A DNA stretch of 9,362 nucleotides, taken from Parachlamydiaceae bacterium. Lineage in GTDB: Bacteria; Chlamydiota; Chlamydiia; Chlamydiales; Parachlamydiaceae. The stretch spans positions 1 through 9,362 of the forward strand of contig PLSG01000049.1 of assembly GCA_003164155.1 (NCBI GenBank), given 5' to 3'. Shown here piece by piece: positions 1-5,272 of this stretch (position 1 is its first letter; every line of letters starts with the position of its first letter). The notes under the pieces are model-generated. The model ran no database searches and was not told the DNA's origin. It saw only the letters and a program-made list of their open reading frames with translations. Position numbers and translations under genes: made by a program.

Positions 1-696
1 ATTAACTGGCTGTTGGCAGTTATCCAGCTTTAAAAGTTCTGACATAGTTCTCATGTAGGTCCTGAAATCATGCAAGCGCGAATCGATAAGCCGTTGTTTC
101 ACCCCGCCCTTAGATACGTTCTTGGCTCTGACGCGGTAGATTTTCTCTATTAGAGAATCTGGGATATTGGTATTCTTTGCTATCTCAGATGGTAGTCTCC
201 AGCTAAAAGCACGAAATAATAGAGCATACAGTCTGCGCTTGTGGCTGCTAAGGCTATTTAGGTCGTCGTGGTGAGCCATGCCGTCAATACTTATGACTGT
301 ATTTACTTTGCGCGCGATAGACGAGTGACGCTGTAGCATGCGCGTTATAATTACTCCCCCGAAACCAACACCAACAATAGTCACTTTTCTTTTACGGAAC
401 CTATAGTTAACGACCGTAGCTAAATATTCGGCTAACTCATCAATTGTTGGTTTATCGTGGATCTTATATAAACTCTGGTGGTTATTGAAGCCAGGTAATT
501 CGGGTACCGTAACATTGCCATATTTGGCCAGATCCTTAGCTAAACCAAGGTAGTTTGATAGCGTCCCGAAATGACCATAGACAATCAATATATTATGATT
601 TTTATGACCACCCGCCGGAATGTACATAATCTGGCCAACTAAACCCGCTAAGTTTATGGACGTAGTATATTGGTCGGCAATCGATAAGTTCTTCAT
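1..696 (-). CDS. Alpha/beta-hydrolase-fold protein, C-terminus outside the window
   Basis: An open frame of 232 codons begins at an ATG whose complement lies at 694-696 and stays free of stops to the left edge, so the 3' end is missing. The protein begins MKNLSIADQYTT. It shows a hydrolase-like strand and oxyanion-loop region (ILIVYGHFG, residues 36-44), a cap-like segment VPELPGFNN (about 64-72), and a nucleophile-elbow strand VTIVGVGFGG (105-114) followed by VISIDGMAH. In the family the elbow is G-x-Ser-x-G; here it is G109-V-G111-F-G113, so the serine is replaced by glycine (GGT at 364-366). Activity as a serine hydrolase is therefore doubtful. The catalytic acid and histidine cannot be judged because the end is missing. 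The frame is open upstream to a stop at 820-822, so a TTG or other start is possible, but the first ATG agrees with where the domain begins. No good ribosome binding site is seen. The style of the sequence suggests Patescibacteria to me, from recall only. Confidence 0.72.
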   Translation of the reverse strand, partial: MKNLSIADQYTTSINLAGLVGQIMYIPAGGHKNHNILIVYGHFGTLSNYLGLAKDLAKYGNVTVPELPGFNNHQSLYKIHDKPTIDELAEYLATVVNYRFRKRKVTIVGVGFGGVIITRMLQRHSSIARKVNTVISIDGMAHHDDLNSLSSHKRRLYALLFRAFSWRLPSEIAKNTNIPDSLIEKIYRVRAKNVSKGGVKQRLIDSRLHDFRTYMRTMSELLKLDNCQQPVN

Positions 697-821
697 ATAG
701 TGTAATAAAACTCTACCCCAGATACATCTCCGTAACAAGCATAACCCTAATGAAAATTGGCTTCGACTATCAACCCGATCAATTCCATCAACTTTAAACA
801 ATGTTGGTGTACAATTGATTC
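697..821. other. Divergent intergenic region between the hydrolase and the DUF3467-like gene
   Basis: The 125 bp between the two divergent starts must hold both promoters. On the plus strand a TACAAT hexamer at 810-815 is a reasonable -10. On the minus strand there is only an A/T-rich stretch just before the hydrolase ATG and no convincing -35. Neither gene has a Shine-Dalgarno sequence here. Confidence 0.35.
810..815 (+). promoter_or_regulatory. Candidate -10 box of the DUF3467-like gene (leaderless?)
   Basis: TACAAT matches the TATAAT consensus at five of six positions and ends 6 bp before the ATG at 822. A start of transcription 7 bp downstream would fall on the A of the ATG, which would give a leaderless mRNA and fits the absence of a ribosome binding site. 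The -35 region about 17 bp upstream is poor (ATCAAC or TCAACT). Confidence 0.35.
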
Positions 822-1064
822 ATGCAGAATAATAACCTCAAGCTAAATTATAAAAAACCTATCGTCGCAATTGACGGTCAATCAATTTTCATCACGGAGC
901 AAGGCCCGATCAACCTCGTCTTTTTTCAGATCAGAGAACAGAGCGCTGAGGGAGTTGAGGCAGACGTAGTTGCCGCTGTCAGGCTACACACACTCGACGA
1001 GCTCAAGGGTCTTCAAAAACTAATTGAAGACTCCATTAAGAAGCACGAGACGCGAGAACCCTAG
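822..1064 (+). CDS. Small DUF3467-like protein
   Basis: An 80-residue protein starting MQNNNLKLNYKKP. It has a short beta-rich N-terminal part (IVAIDGQSIFI, PINLVFFQIRE), then EADVVAAVRLHTLDELKGLQKLIEDSIKKHE. The second half resembles the DUF3467 pattern, in which a V-x-A-x-V-x-L strand is followed by a helix with regularly spaced leucines and a K-x-H/Y-E end. The function of that family is unknown. The start is the only ATG in a sensible position and there is no Shine-Dalgarno sequence before it; a -10-like box 6 bp upstream suggests leaderless translation. It is divergent from the hydrolase and followed by tRNA-Gln on the same strand. The sequence looks more like a Patescibacteria protein than a chlamydial one, which is a weak judgement from memory. 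That it is a real gene is supported by the balanced composition and conserved-looking core. Confidence 0.6.
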   Translation: MQNNNLKLNYKKPIVAIDGQSIFITEQGPINLVFFQIREQSAEGVEADVVAAVRLHTLDELKGLQKLIEDSIKKHETREP

Positions 1065-1085
1065 CGGTAATCCGCATATCTTTTT
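1064..1085 (+). terminator. Weak candidate terminator overlapping the stop of the small gene
   Basis: GCGG-taat-CCGC (1064-1075) forms a 4-bp stem with a 4-nt loop and is followed by ATATC and five T (1081-1085). The stem is short, so this is a marginal intrinsic terminator. Confidence 0.25.
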
Positions 1086-1112
1086 GTGTCTCGAAGGTAA
1101 ATAAGGTAAACT
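1084..1112 (+). promoter_or_regulatory. Candidate promoter of tRNA-Gln
   Basis: TTGTGT (1084-1089) and TAAACT (1107-1112) are separated by 17 bp and match the sigma-70 -35 and -10 boxes at four positions each. The predicted start of transcription near 1119 lies a few bases before the mature tRNA 5' end at 1125. Confidence 0.4.
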
Positions 1113-1124
1113 TCTATCTGTTGT

Positions 1125-1196
1125 TGGGGCGTGGCCAAGTGGTAAGGCAGCGGTTTTTGGTACCGCCATCCGGAGGTTCGAATCCTTCCACCCCAA
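1125..1196 (+). tRNA. tRNA-Gln (anticodon UUG)
   Basis: A complete cloverleaf can be folded: acceptor TGGGGCG (1125-1131), D-arm GCC...GGC, anticodon stem GCGGT/ACCGC with loop TTTTGGT giving anticodon TTG, then T-arm GGAGG-TTCGAAT-CCTTC and acceptor CACCCCA (1189-1195) plus discriminator A. The 1-72 pair is U-A, as usual for tRNA-Gln. CCA is not encoded. It reads CAA and, by wobble, CAG. One oddity is plain: position 6 (C1130) faces A1190 at position 67, a C.A mismatch in the acceptor stem where the other six pairs are good. Because the sequence to the left looks unlike the chlamydial sequence to the right, the tRNA may be a hybrid of two tRNA-Gln genes. Confidence 0.93.
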
Positions 1197-1230
1197 TATT
1201 GCCCACATTCTCTCACAGTATATTTTATCC

Positions 1231-1258
1231 TTACGCAATAACACGCGGTGCATATAAT
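1231..1258 (+). promoter_or_regulatory. Candidate prs promoter, possibly giving a leaderless mRNA
   Basis: A perfect TATAAT (1253-1258) lies 6 bp before the prs ATG at 1265, with a fair -35 (TTACGC, 1231-1236) 16 bp upstream. Transcription would start on or next to the ATG. No Shine-Dalgarno sequence precedes the gene (TCTACCC before ATG), which agrees with leaderless expression. If the true start codon were internal, this would be an ordinary short leader. Confidence 0.45.
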
Positions 1259-1264
1259 CTACCC

Positions 1265-2233
1265 ATGACTGATATAAAACGCGACGCACTACTTTTCACT
1301 GGATCTTCCCATCCAACCCTAGCTCAAGAAATTGCCGCCATTCTGAAAATTCCTCTGGGCAAAATTTCACTGAAGCAGTTTCCCGATGGTGAGATCAATA
1401 TCGAAATCCTGGAAAGCGTGCGCGGTCGCGATGTATTTGTGGTACAGTCGGTAGCACTGAAGCCCAATCACTATTTAATGGAACTGCTGATCATCATCGA
1501 CGCCTTGAAACGCGCCTCTGCTAAAAGTATCACAGCGGTGATCCCCTACTTTGGATACTGCCGACAAGACCGCAAAAATGGGGCGCGGGTGCCGATCACC
1601 GCCAAGCTCGTAGCTAACTTGTTGGAAACATCCGGTGCTACACATGTCCTGACTATGGATCTGCATGCTCCCCAGGTGCAAGGCTTTTTCGATATCCCCG
1701 TGGATAATATTCATGCCGGGCCAGCCATGCTGGACGAAGTAGCCAAACTCGAATTAAATGATCTGGTGGTAGTCACGCCAGACATTGGCAGTGTCAAACT
1801 AGCCCGCTCCCTGGCTAAGGAAATGGGAGCAGAATATGTAATTATTGACAAATCCCGCATAAGCCCCACTGAAGTTGAAGTGGTTAGCCTGATTGGAAAT
1901 GTCAAAGGAAAAAATGTACTTCTCGCTGACGATATCTGCTCTACGGCAGGAACATTAGTGTCAGCCGCGAAAGCGTGCCATGAGGAGGGTGCCAAGAGGA
2001 TCTTTGCGGTAGTCACACATGGAATTTTTGTGAGTGGCGCTCTGGAAAAAATAGACGCAAGTCCGATTGAAGCACTATTGATAAGTAACACTATCCCTTC
2101 TATAAGCAGATCTCCGAAAAGCTCGAAGCTGATCTCGGTATCTGTGGCCGCCCTTTTTGCGCATGCGATAGACTGTATCGCATCAGCAGAGTCCATTTCT
2201 TCCCCTTGTAACACTGTATGTAAAGCTAAGTAA
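1265..2233 (+). CDS. prs: Ribose-phosphate pyrophosphokinase (PRPP synthetase)
   Basis: A 322-residue class I PRPP synthetase, which transfers pyrophosphate from ATP to ribose 5-phosphate in the cytosol. The product feeds nucleotide, NAD, histidine and tryptophan synthesis. Family motifs in order: GSSHPTLAQEIA (13-24), FPDGEINIEI (39-48), SVRGRDVFVVQ (51-61), NHYLMELLIIIDALKRASA (68-86), YFGYCRQDRK (95-104), ARVPITAK (107-114), MDLHAPQVQGFFDIPVDN (131-148, metal-binding His134), TPDIGSVKLA (171-180), the catalytic loop K196-S-R198, and the PRPP loop ADDICSTAGTL (221-231). The loop after RQDRK is shorter than in the Escherichia coli enzyme. The PRPP loop has Ser where many bacteria have Asp. 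I chose ATG 1265 because the longer frame from 1121 reads through the tRNA gene and adds residues without family similarity. No Shine-Dalgarno sequence; see the promoter entry. Next comes the rplY group, 122 bp downstream. Confidence 0.96.
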   Translation: MTDIKRDALLFTGSSHPTLAQEIAAILKIPLGKISLKQFPDGEINIEILESVRGRDVFVVQSVALKPNHYLMELLIIIDALKRASAKSITAVIPYFGYCRQDRKNGARVPITAKLVANLLETSGATHVLTMDLHAPQVQGFFDIPVDNIHAGPAMLDEVAKLELNDLVVVTPDIGSVKLARSLAKEMGAEYVIIDKSRISPTEVEVVSLIGNVKGKNVLLADDICSTAGTLVSAAKACHEEGAKRIFAVVTHGIFVSGALEKIDASPIEALLISNTIPSISRSPKSSKLISVSVAALFAHAIDCIASAESISSPCNTVCKAK

Positions 2234-2294
2234 ATAGCCGGATGTACTTTGGCCTTAGATTTAGATCCCTATAGCTCGGCTTTGCATTAAAATT

Positions 2295-2324
2295 TTGACT
2301 TAAGTTTAAGAATGAGTTTACGCA
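2295..2324 (+). promoter_or_regulatory. Possible promoter region of the rplY operon
   Basis: In the 122-bp gap between prs and rplY a TTGACT hexamer (2295-2300) is a good -35. The -10 candidates about 17-18 bp later (TTACGC, TACGCA) are poor, so the assignment is tentative. No terminator is apparent after prs, so read-through from prs is also possible. Confidence 0.25.
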
Positions 2325-2347
2325 TAAAGACGTTAACCAAGACCCTT

Positions 2348-2352
2348 GGAGG
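2348..2352 (+). promoter_or_regulatory. Ribosome binding site of rplY
   Basis: GGAGG is a perfect anti-16S match but lies only 3 nt before the ATG at 2356, which is closer than usual. No later in-frame ATG would fit the L25 N-terminus, so the start stands. Confidence 0.7.
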
Positions 2353-2355
2353 ATT

Positions 2356-2925
2356 ATGAAGCTAGAGATTTTGAATAGAACTGCGGACAAAAAAGCTACT
2401 ATTAAAAAGCTGCGCCGCGAAGGGTACATTCCCGCCATCTTGTATCAGCATGAAAAAGAAGGCAAGCCTATTTCTTTGTTAAATAGCGCTTATATAGCCA
2501 ACTCGCGCCATATAGAACCCGGTCATTTGCCTACCACCATATTCACCTTGGTAGATGAAAAGGGCAAAGAGCATAAGGCCATCGTCAAAGAAATCCAATA
2601 TAATGTGGTCAACTACGGCATACTGCACATCGATTTCGAAGAACTTGTGCCCAATAAGTCCATCGATGTCAAAATCCCCATCAAGCTAACTGGTGAAGCT
2701 GACTGCATAGGCGTGAAGCTCGGAGGCGTTATCCGCCAAGTTATCCGCCATGTCAAAGTGCGCCTCACCCCAGAAAAGCCAGAAGATTTGCCCAAAAACT
2801 TTGTGCTCGATGTGCAAAACCTAGGACAAAGACAATCTAAACGCTTAAAAGACATCGAAATGCCAGAAAGCGTCAGACCACTTGTAGACCTCAATGAAGT
2901 GGCTGTAGCCATAGTGAAACGGTAA
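2356..2925 (+). CDS. rplY: 50S ribosomal protein bL25 (TL5/CTC type)
   Basis: A 189-residue protein of the long bL25 form, called TL5 or CTC, that binds 5S rRNA in the large subunit. The N-terminal L25 domain (about 1-90) begins MKLEILNRTADKKATIKKLRREGYIPAILY, with the basic patch and G-x-I-P-A-I-L-Y motif of the family, and includes the strand NYGILHIDFEEL (about 86-97). The C-terminal beta domain (about 98-189) carries IDVKIPIKLTGEADCIGVKLGG and the end VDLNEVAVAIVKR, typical of CTC proteins. The length is close to the usual size for the two-domain form, perhaps a little short. GGAGG lies 3 nt before the start. pth follows after 29 bp, the same order as in Chlamydia, so the two are probably cotranscribed. 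Confidence 0.95.
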   Translation: MKLEILNRTADKKATIKKLRREGYIPAILYQHEKEGKPISLLNSAYIANSRHIEPGHLPTTIFTLVDEKGKEHKAIVKEIQYNVVNYGILHIDFEELVPNKSIDVKIPIKLTGEADCIGVKLGGVIRQVIRHVKVRLTPEKPEDLPKNFVLDVQNLGQRQSKRLKDIEMPESVRPLVDLNEVAVAIVKR

Positions 2926-2954
2926 ACGGCAATTAAAGCTTAAGTGAACATGCA

Positions 2955-3698
2955 GTGAAGCAGTATCTCGTTTTAGGACTGGGAAACCCCGGCACAAAGT
3001 ACGCGATGACCCGGCACAATTTGGGATACATGGTCGTCCAGGCCCTGGCCAAAAAGCAGGGCTGCGCTTTGAAGGCTGACAGCCATTTTCAAGCGCTCAC
3101 TGCCAAGGCTGTCATAAGAAGCACTCCAGGGGGTGATCCAGAAGGGCTTACCCTGCATTTAGTGCTGCCTACCACTTATATGAACATTAGTGGAGTCGCC
3201 ATGCGGCGTTATCTCGACTACTACAAGATGAGTGCGGATCAGCTGATCGTGGTGACGGATGACATAGCCCTTCCCTTCGGAACAATGCGCATCAGAAACG
3301 AGGGCAGCGCCGGGGGGCATAATGGCCTAAAAAGCATCGAAGCCTATCTAAATACCGCTCACTATGTGCGCGTGAGGATGGGAATCGGCAAACTGGAAAG
3401 CCCGGCGACTGTTTCAGCCCTGAGTTCAGCGGCTGGCAGCAGCCCAGATGCGGCCAAAGAATCAAGCAAGGGATCTAGCGAACAGCCCTTAGCTGACTAT
3501 GTCTTAAGTCCTTTTAGCAGCGAGGAAAAAGCTCAGCTGACAGAGTTTGTGATACGTGGGGTCCAGGTTACAGAGCGTCTTTTACATGAACACGTCACGG
3601 TAGTGATGAATAGCGTTAATGTTAAGCCTCGAAAGCCCGCAAAAGAAGACAAGGAAAAAGCAAATACCCTTAAACAAGGGACAGGAGAACAAGCATGA
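2955..3698 (+). CDS. pth: Peptidyl-tRNA hydrolase
   Basis: A 247-residue Pth that cleaves the ester bond of peptidyl-tRNAs dropped from the ribosome. Motifs: VLGLGNPG (6-13, Asn11), MTRHNLGY (18-25, catalytic His21), TTYMNISG (73-80, Asn77), TDDIALPFGTMRIR (101-114, Asp102) and GSAGGHNGLKSI (117-128, Asn123). All expected active-site residues are present. The family is usually near 190 residues. The excess is a Ser/Ala-rich insertion (about 147-178) before LADYVLSPF and a charged Lys-rich tail (about 221-247). The start must be GTG at 2955: an in-frame stop lies at 2934-2936 and the N-terminus then matches the family exactly. An ATG 5 bp earlier (2950) is out of frame and meets a stop after two codons. 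The ribosome binding site is weak. The end overlaps rpsF by 4 bp (ATGA), so translational coupling is likely. Confidence 0.95.
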   Translation: MKQYLVLGLGNPGTKYAMTRHNLGYMVVQALAKKQGCALKADSHFQALTAKAVIRSTPGGDPEGLTLHLVLPTTYMNISGVAMRRYLDYYKMSADQLIVVTDDIALPFGTMRIRNEGSAGGHNGLKSIEAYLNTAHYVRVRMGIGKLESPATVSALSSAAGSSPDAAKESSKGSSEQPLADYVLSPFSSEEKAQLTEFVIRGVQVTERLLHEHVTVVMNSVNVKPRKPAKEDKEKANTLKQGTGEQA

Positions 3699-4036
3699 AG
3701 CAGAAATTACAAAACCTTTATGAAGGCATGTACATCATCAGTTCAAAATTGAGCGATGACGCCCGCCATAAAGCGTTTGACAAAATCCAGAAAGGGATCA
3801 CTGAGCGCGGTGGTGAAATCGTAAAGCAGCACGATCAAGGACGTCGTCGACTAGCCTATGACATCAATGGCAATCGCGAAGGATTTTACTATCTCGTTTA
3901 TTTCAAAACAGATCCTTCGGCCATTTTGGAAATGTGGAATGAATACCACCTAAATGAGGATCTCATCCGCTTTATCACCTTGCGTACAGAAAAGGTGATG
4001 GAAAAGATTGAATTTAAAGCCCTCATTGATCAATAG
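3695..4036 (+). CDS. rpsF: 30S ribosomal protein bS6
   Basis: A 113-residue bS6, a small-subunit protein that pairs with bS18 on the platform. The sequence shows the family core NLYEGMYIISSKLSDD near the start, then RGGEIVKQHDQGRRRLAYDINGNREGFYYLVYFK (about 38-71) and NEYHLNEDLIRFITLRTEK (about 82-100), giving the ferredoxin-like fold. There is no long acidic tail as in Escherichia coli. AGGAG (3683-3687) precedes the ATG at 3695 by 7 nt and lies within the pth end; start and stop share ATGA. The gene for its partner bS18 follows directly, which fits the universal rpsF-rpsR pairing. Confidence 0.96.
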   Translation: MKQKLQNLYEGMYIISSKLSDDARHKAFDKIQKGITERGGEIVKQHDQGRRRLAYDINGNREGFYYLVYFKTDPSAILEMWNEYHLNEDLIRFITLRTEKVMEKIEFKALIDQ

Positions 4037-4045
4037 AGAGCAAAC

Positions 4046-4069
4046 AGTCGGATCAAAAAGTCGGATCAA
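4046..4069 (+). repeat. 11-bp direct repeat between rpsF and rpsR
   Basis: AGTCGGATCAA occurs at 4046-4056 and 4059-4069 with a 13-bp period, filling most of the short gap before the rpsR ribosome binding site. It looks like a small tandem duplication; no function is evident. Confidence 0.7.
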
Positions 4070-4082
4070 CAAGGAGAAAGCC

Positions 4083-4349
4083 ATGATTCCAACAAGAAGA
4101 CCTCGTCCTACCTCGGATGCCAGCCTAGACGGGCGCACAAAAAAACGCAAACGCTGCCCTTTTACCGCTGCGGGCATCAAAGAAATTGACTACAAGGACA
4201 TAGACACTCTGGTGAAATTTATCACAGAGAGAGGTAAAATTCTCCCAAGGCGCATTACAGGAGTTTCCTCACATCACCAGAAACACCTGGCGTCGGCTAT
4301 CAAGCGCGCGCGCCACATGGCACTATTGCCTTTTGTAGCTGAAATTTAA
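4083..4349 (+). CDS. rpsR: 30S ribosomal protein bS18
   Basis: An 88-residue bS18, RNA-binding partner of bS6 in the small subunit. The family signature is clear: RKRCPFTAAGIKEIDYKDID, then LVKFITERGKILPRRITG, and the C-terminal HHQKHLASAIKRARHMALLPF. The N-terminal extension MIPTRRPRPTSDASLDGRTKK is basic and variable, as is common. The frame is open further upstream to an ATG at 4008, but that start lies inside rpsF. ATG 4083 has AAGGAG (4071-4076) 6 nt before it and gives normal bS18 length. rplI follows after 29-35 bp. Confidence 0.96.
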   Translation: MIPTRRPRPTSDASLDGRTKKRKRCPFTAAGIKEIDYKDIDTLVKFITERGKILPRRITGVSSHHQKHLASAIKRARHMALLPFVAEI

Positions 4350-4384
4350 TGTACAGGTTTACTATTAATTAGGAGAAAATGATT

Positions 4385-4948
4385 ATGCCTATAAAAGTAC
4401 TGCTGCTCGAAGATGTTCAAGAACTTCGCAGCGGAGATATCGTTAATGTTAAACCTGGATATGCACGTAATTATCTTTTACCGCAAGGGTTTGCCATTAT
4501 AGCCGACAAAAAGGCCATTCGGATGCAAGCACGCTTGCAAGAGACCAGATTGCAGCAAGCTGTGGTGGATAAAAAAGAGTCCGAGCAACTCAAAGGGCAA
4601 CTCGAAGGCGTAGTGGTCACATCTACCGTTAAAGTCGATAAAGATGGCCATATGTATGGATCGGTGAATGCTTCCGATATCGTCGAATTGCTACAATCCC
4701 AAGCACAGATTGTGGTTGAAAAGCGCTCTGTCATCCTGAAGCAGGCCATCAAAGATACTGGCGTGCACACTATTAACATCAAGCTCAAAGAAGGCATCAC
4801 TTCCTCTTTTACGCTGAAAATAATAGCTGAGGAAGTTGCTGCAGAAGCCGAAGCGGCTTCTTACCACAAATCCAGACAGAACAACCGGGCAGCTCAAGCT
4901 CAAGCCAAAGCGCTAGCGCAAGCTCAAGCTCAAGGGAATCCAGCTTAG
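4385..4948 (+). CDS. rplI: 50S ribosomal protein bL9
   Basis: A 187-residue bL9, which binds 23S rRNA near the L1 stalk and helps keep the reading frame. The N-terminal RNA-binding domain is typical: MPIKVLLLEDVQELRSGDIV, then NVKPGYARNYLLPQGFAI, followed by the connecting helix (about 45-75) and a C-terminal domain with the strand DGHMYGSVNASDIVELL. Beyond the usual end (about 150) is an extra tail with repeated Ala-Gln pairs (KALAQAQAQGNPA). Two ATGs compete: 4379 is only 3 nt from AGGAG (4371-4375), while 4385 is 9 nt away and matches the family N-terminus, so 4385 is preferred. This is the last gene of the block; a strong terminator begins 42 bp after its stop. Confidence 0.95.
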   Translation: MPIKVLLLEDVQELRSGDIVNVKPGYARNYLLPQGFAIIADKKAIRMQARLQETRLQQAVVDKKESEQLKGQLEGVVVTSTVKVDKDGHMYGSVNASDIVELLQSQAQIVVEKRSVILKQAIKDTGVHTINIKLKEGITSSFTLKIIAEEVAAEAEAASYHKSRQNNRAAQAQAKALAQAQAQGNPA

Positions 4949-4990
4949 CCAAACGTTACATAGCCACCCGCGTTCTTTGTGATTTTCGCG

Positions 4991-5044
4991 ATGAAAGCCC
5001 ATCGATAATGGTCTCTGTGCCAATGTCGATGGGCTTTCATTTTT
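4991..5044 (+). terminator. Intrinsic terminator of the rplY-rplI operon
   Basis: ATGAAAGCCCATCGA (4991-5005) and TCGATGGGCTTTCAT (5026-5040) form a perfect 15-bp stem with a 20-nt loop, followed by a run of five T (5040-5044, the first being part of the stem). It sits just after rplI. The other strand has no T-run after the stem, so it acts in the plus direction only. Confidence 0.85.
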
Positions 5045-5272
5045 GCAATGACCAAAAAACATATGGCGGCTGTGGCGCTTGTGATCCAATCCTGCCATAT
5101 CTCCTTAATTCACCCCCGAATGGGGGTGAATGCAAAAGATATGGATTATGAGAAAGGCCTGCAGGCTTTTAAAAAAAGATTAAAGATTTAAGGAAAATTT
5201 CCCCTCAATGCGTAGCTACCTCTCCTATCCTTTCCATCTTTTACATCCTCTAAAATTTTCAGGATAGAAAAG
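5045..5272. other. Intergenic region before the putative lipoprotein gene
   Basis: This 228-bp stretch has no plausible gene. It contains the G/C-rich hairpin at 5108-5131 (listed apart), a second small hairpin AAAGGCC-tgca-GGCTTT (5153-5169) followed by TAAAAAAAG, and a T- and C-rich stretch around 5220-5250. I saw no convincing promoter. AGGAT (5261-5265) is a usable ribosome binding site 7 nt before the next ATG. Confidence 0.5.
5108..5131. repeat. 10-bp perfect inverted repeat with G/C-run arms
   Basis: ATTCACCCCC (5108-5117) and GGGGGTGAAT (5122-5131) flank a 4-nt loop, GAAT. No T-run follows on either strand, so it is not a usual terminator. It could be a small repeat element or an RNA hairpin upstream of the next gene. 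The hairpin at 8470-8509 has comparable TTCA...CCCCC arms. Confidence 0.7.

Noticed and set aside
1121..1264. 48-codon N-terminal extension of prs starting at an ATG-like codon at 1121
   Set aside because: The extension would read through the tRNA-Gln gene and has no similarity to PRPP synthetases, whose N-terminus fits ATG 1265.
1020..1289. 89-residue minus-strand frame across the tRNA region
   Set aside because: It is the complement of the tRNA and of the ends of two plus-strand genes; it has no recognisable motif or ribosome binding site.
1711..2214. 167-residue minus-strand frame inside prs
   Set aside because: It lies antisense to a highly conserved gene and its composition is that of a shadow frame.
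2728..2750. 12-bp tandem repeat GTTATCCGCCA in rplY
   Set aside because: It codes for VIRQVIRH, where the family normally has a similar V-x-x-V-x pattern, so it is most likely ordinary coding sequence.
4008..4082. Longer rpsR with a start at 4008
   Set aside because: The start lies within rpsF and lacks a ribosome binding site; ATG 4083 has AAGGAG and gives the normal bS18 length.
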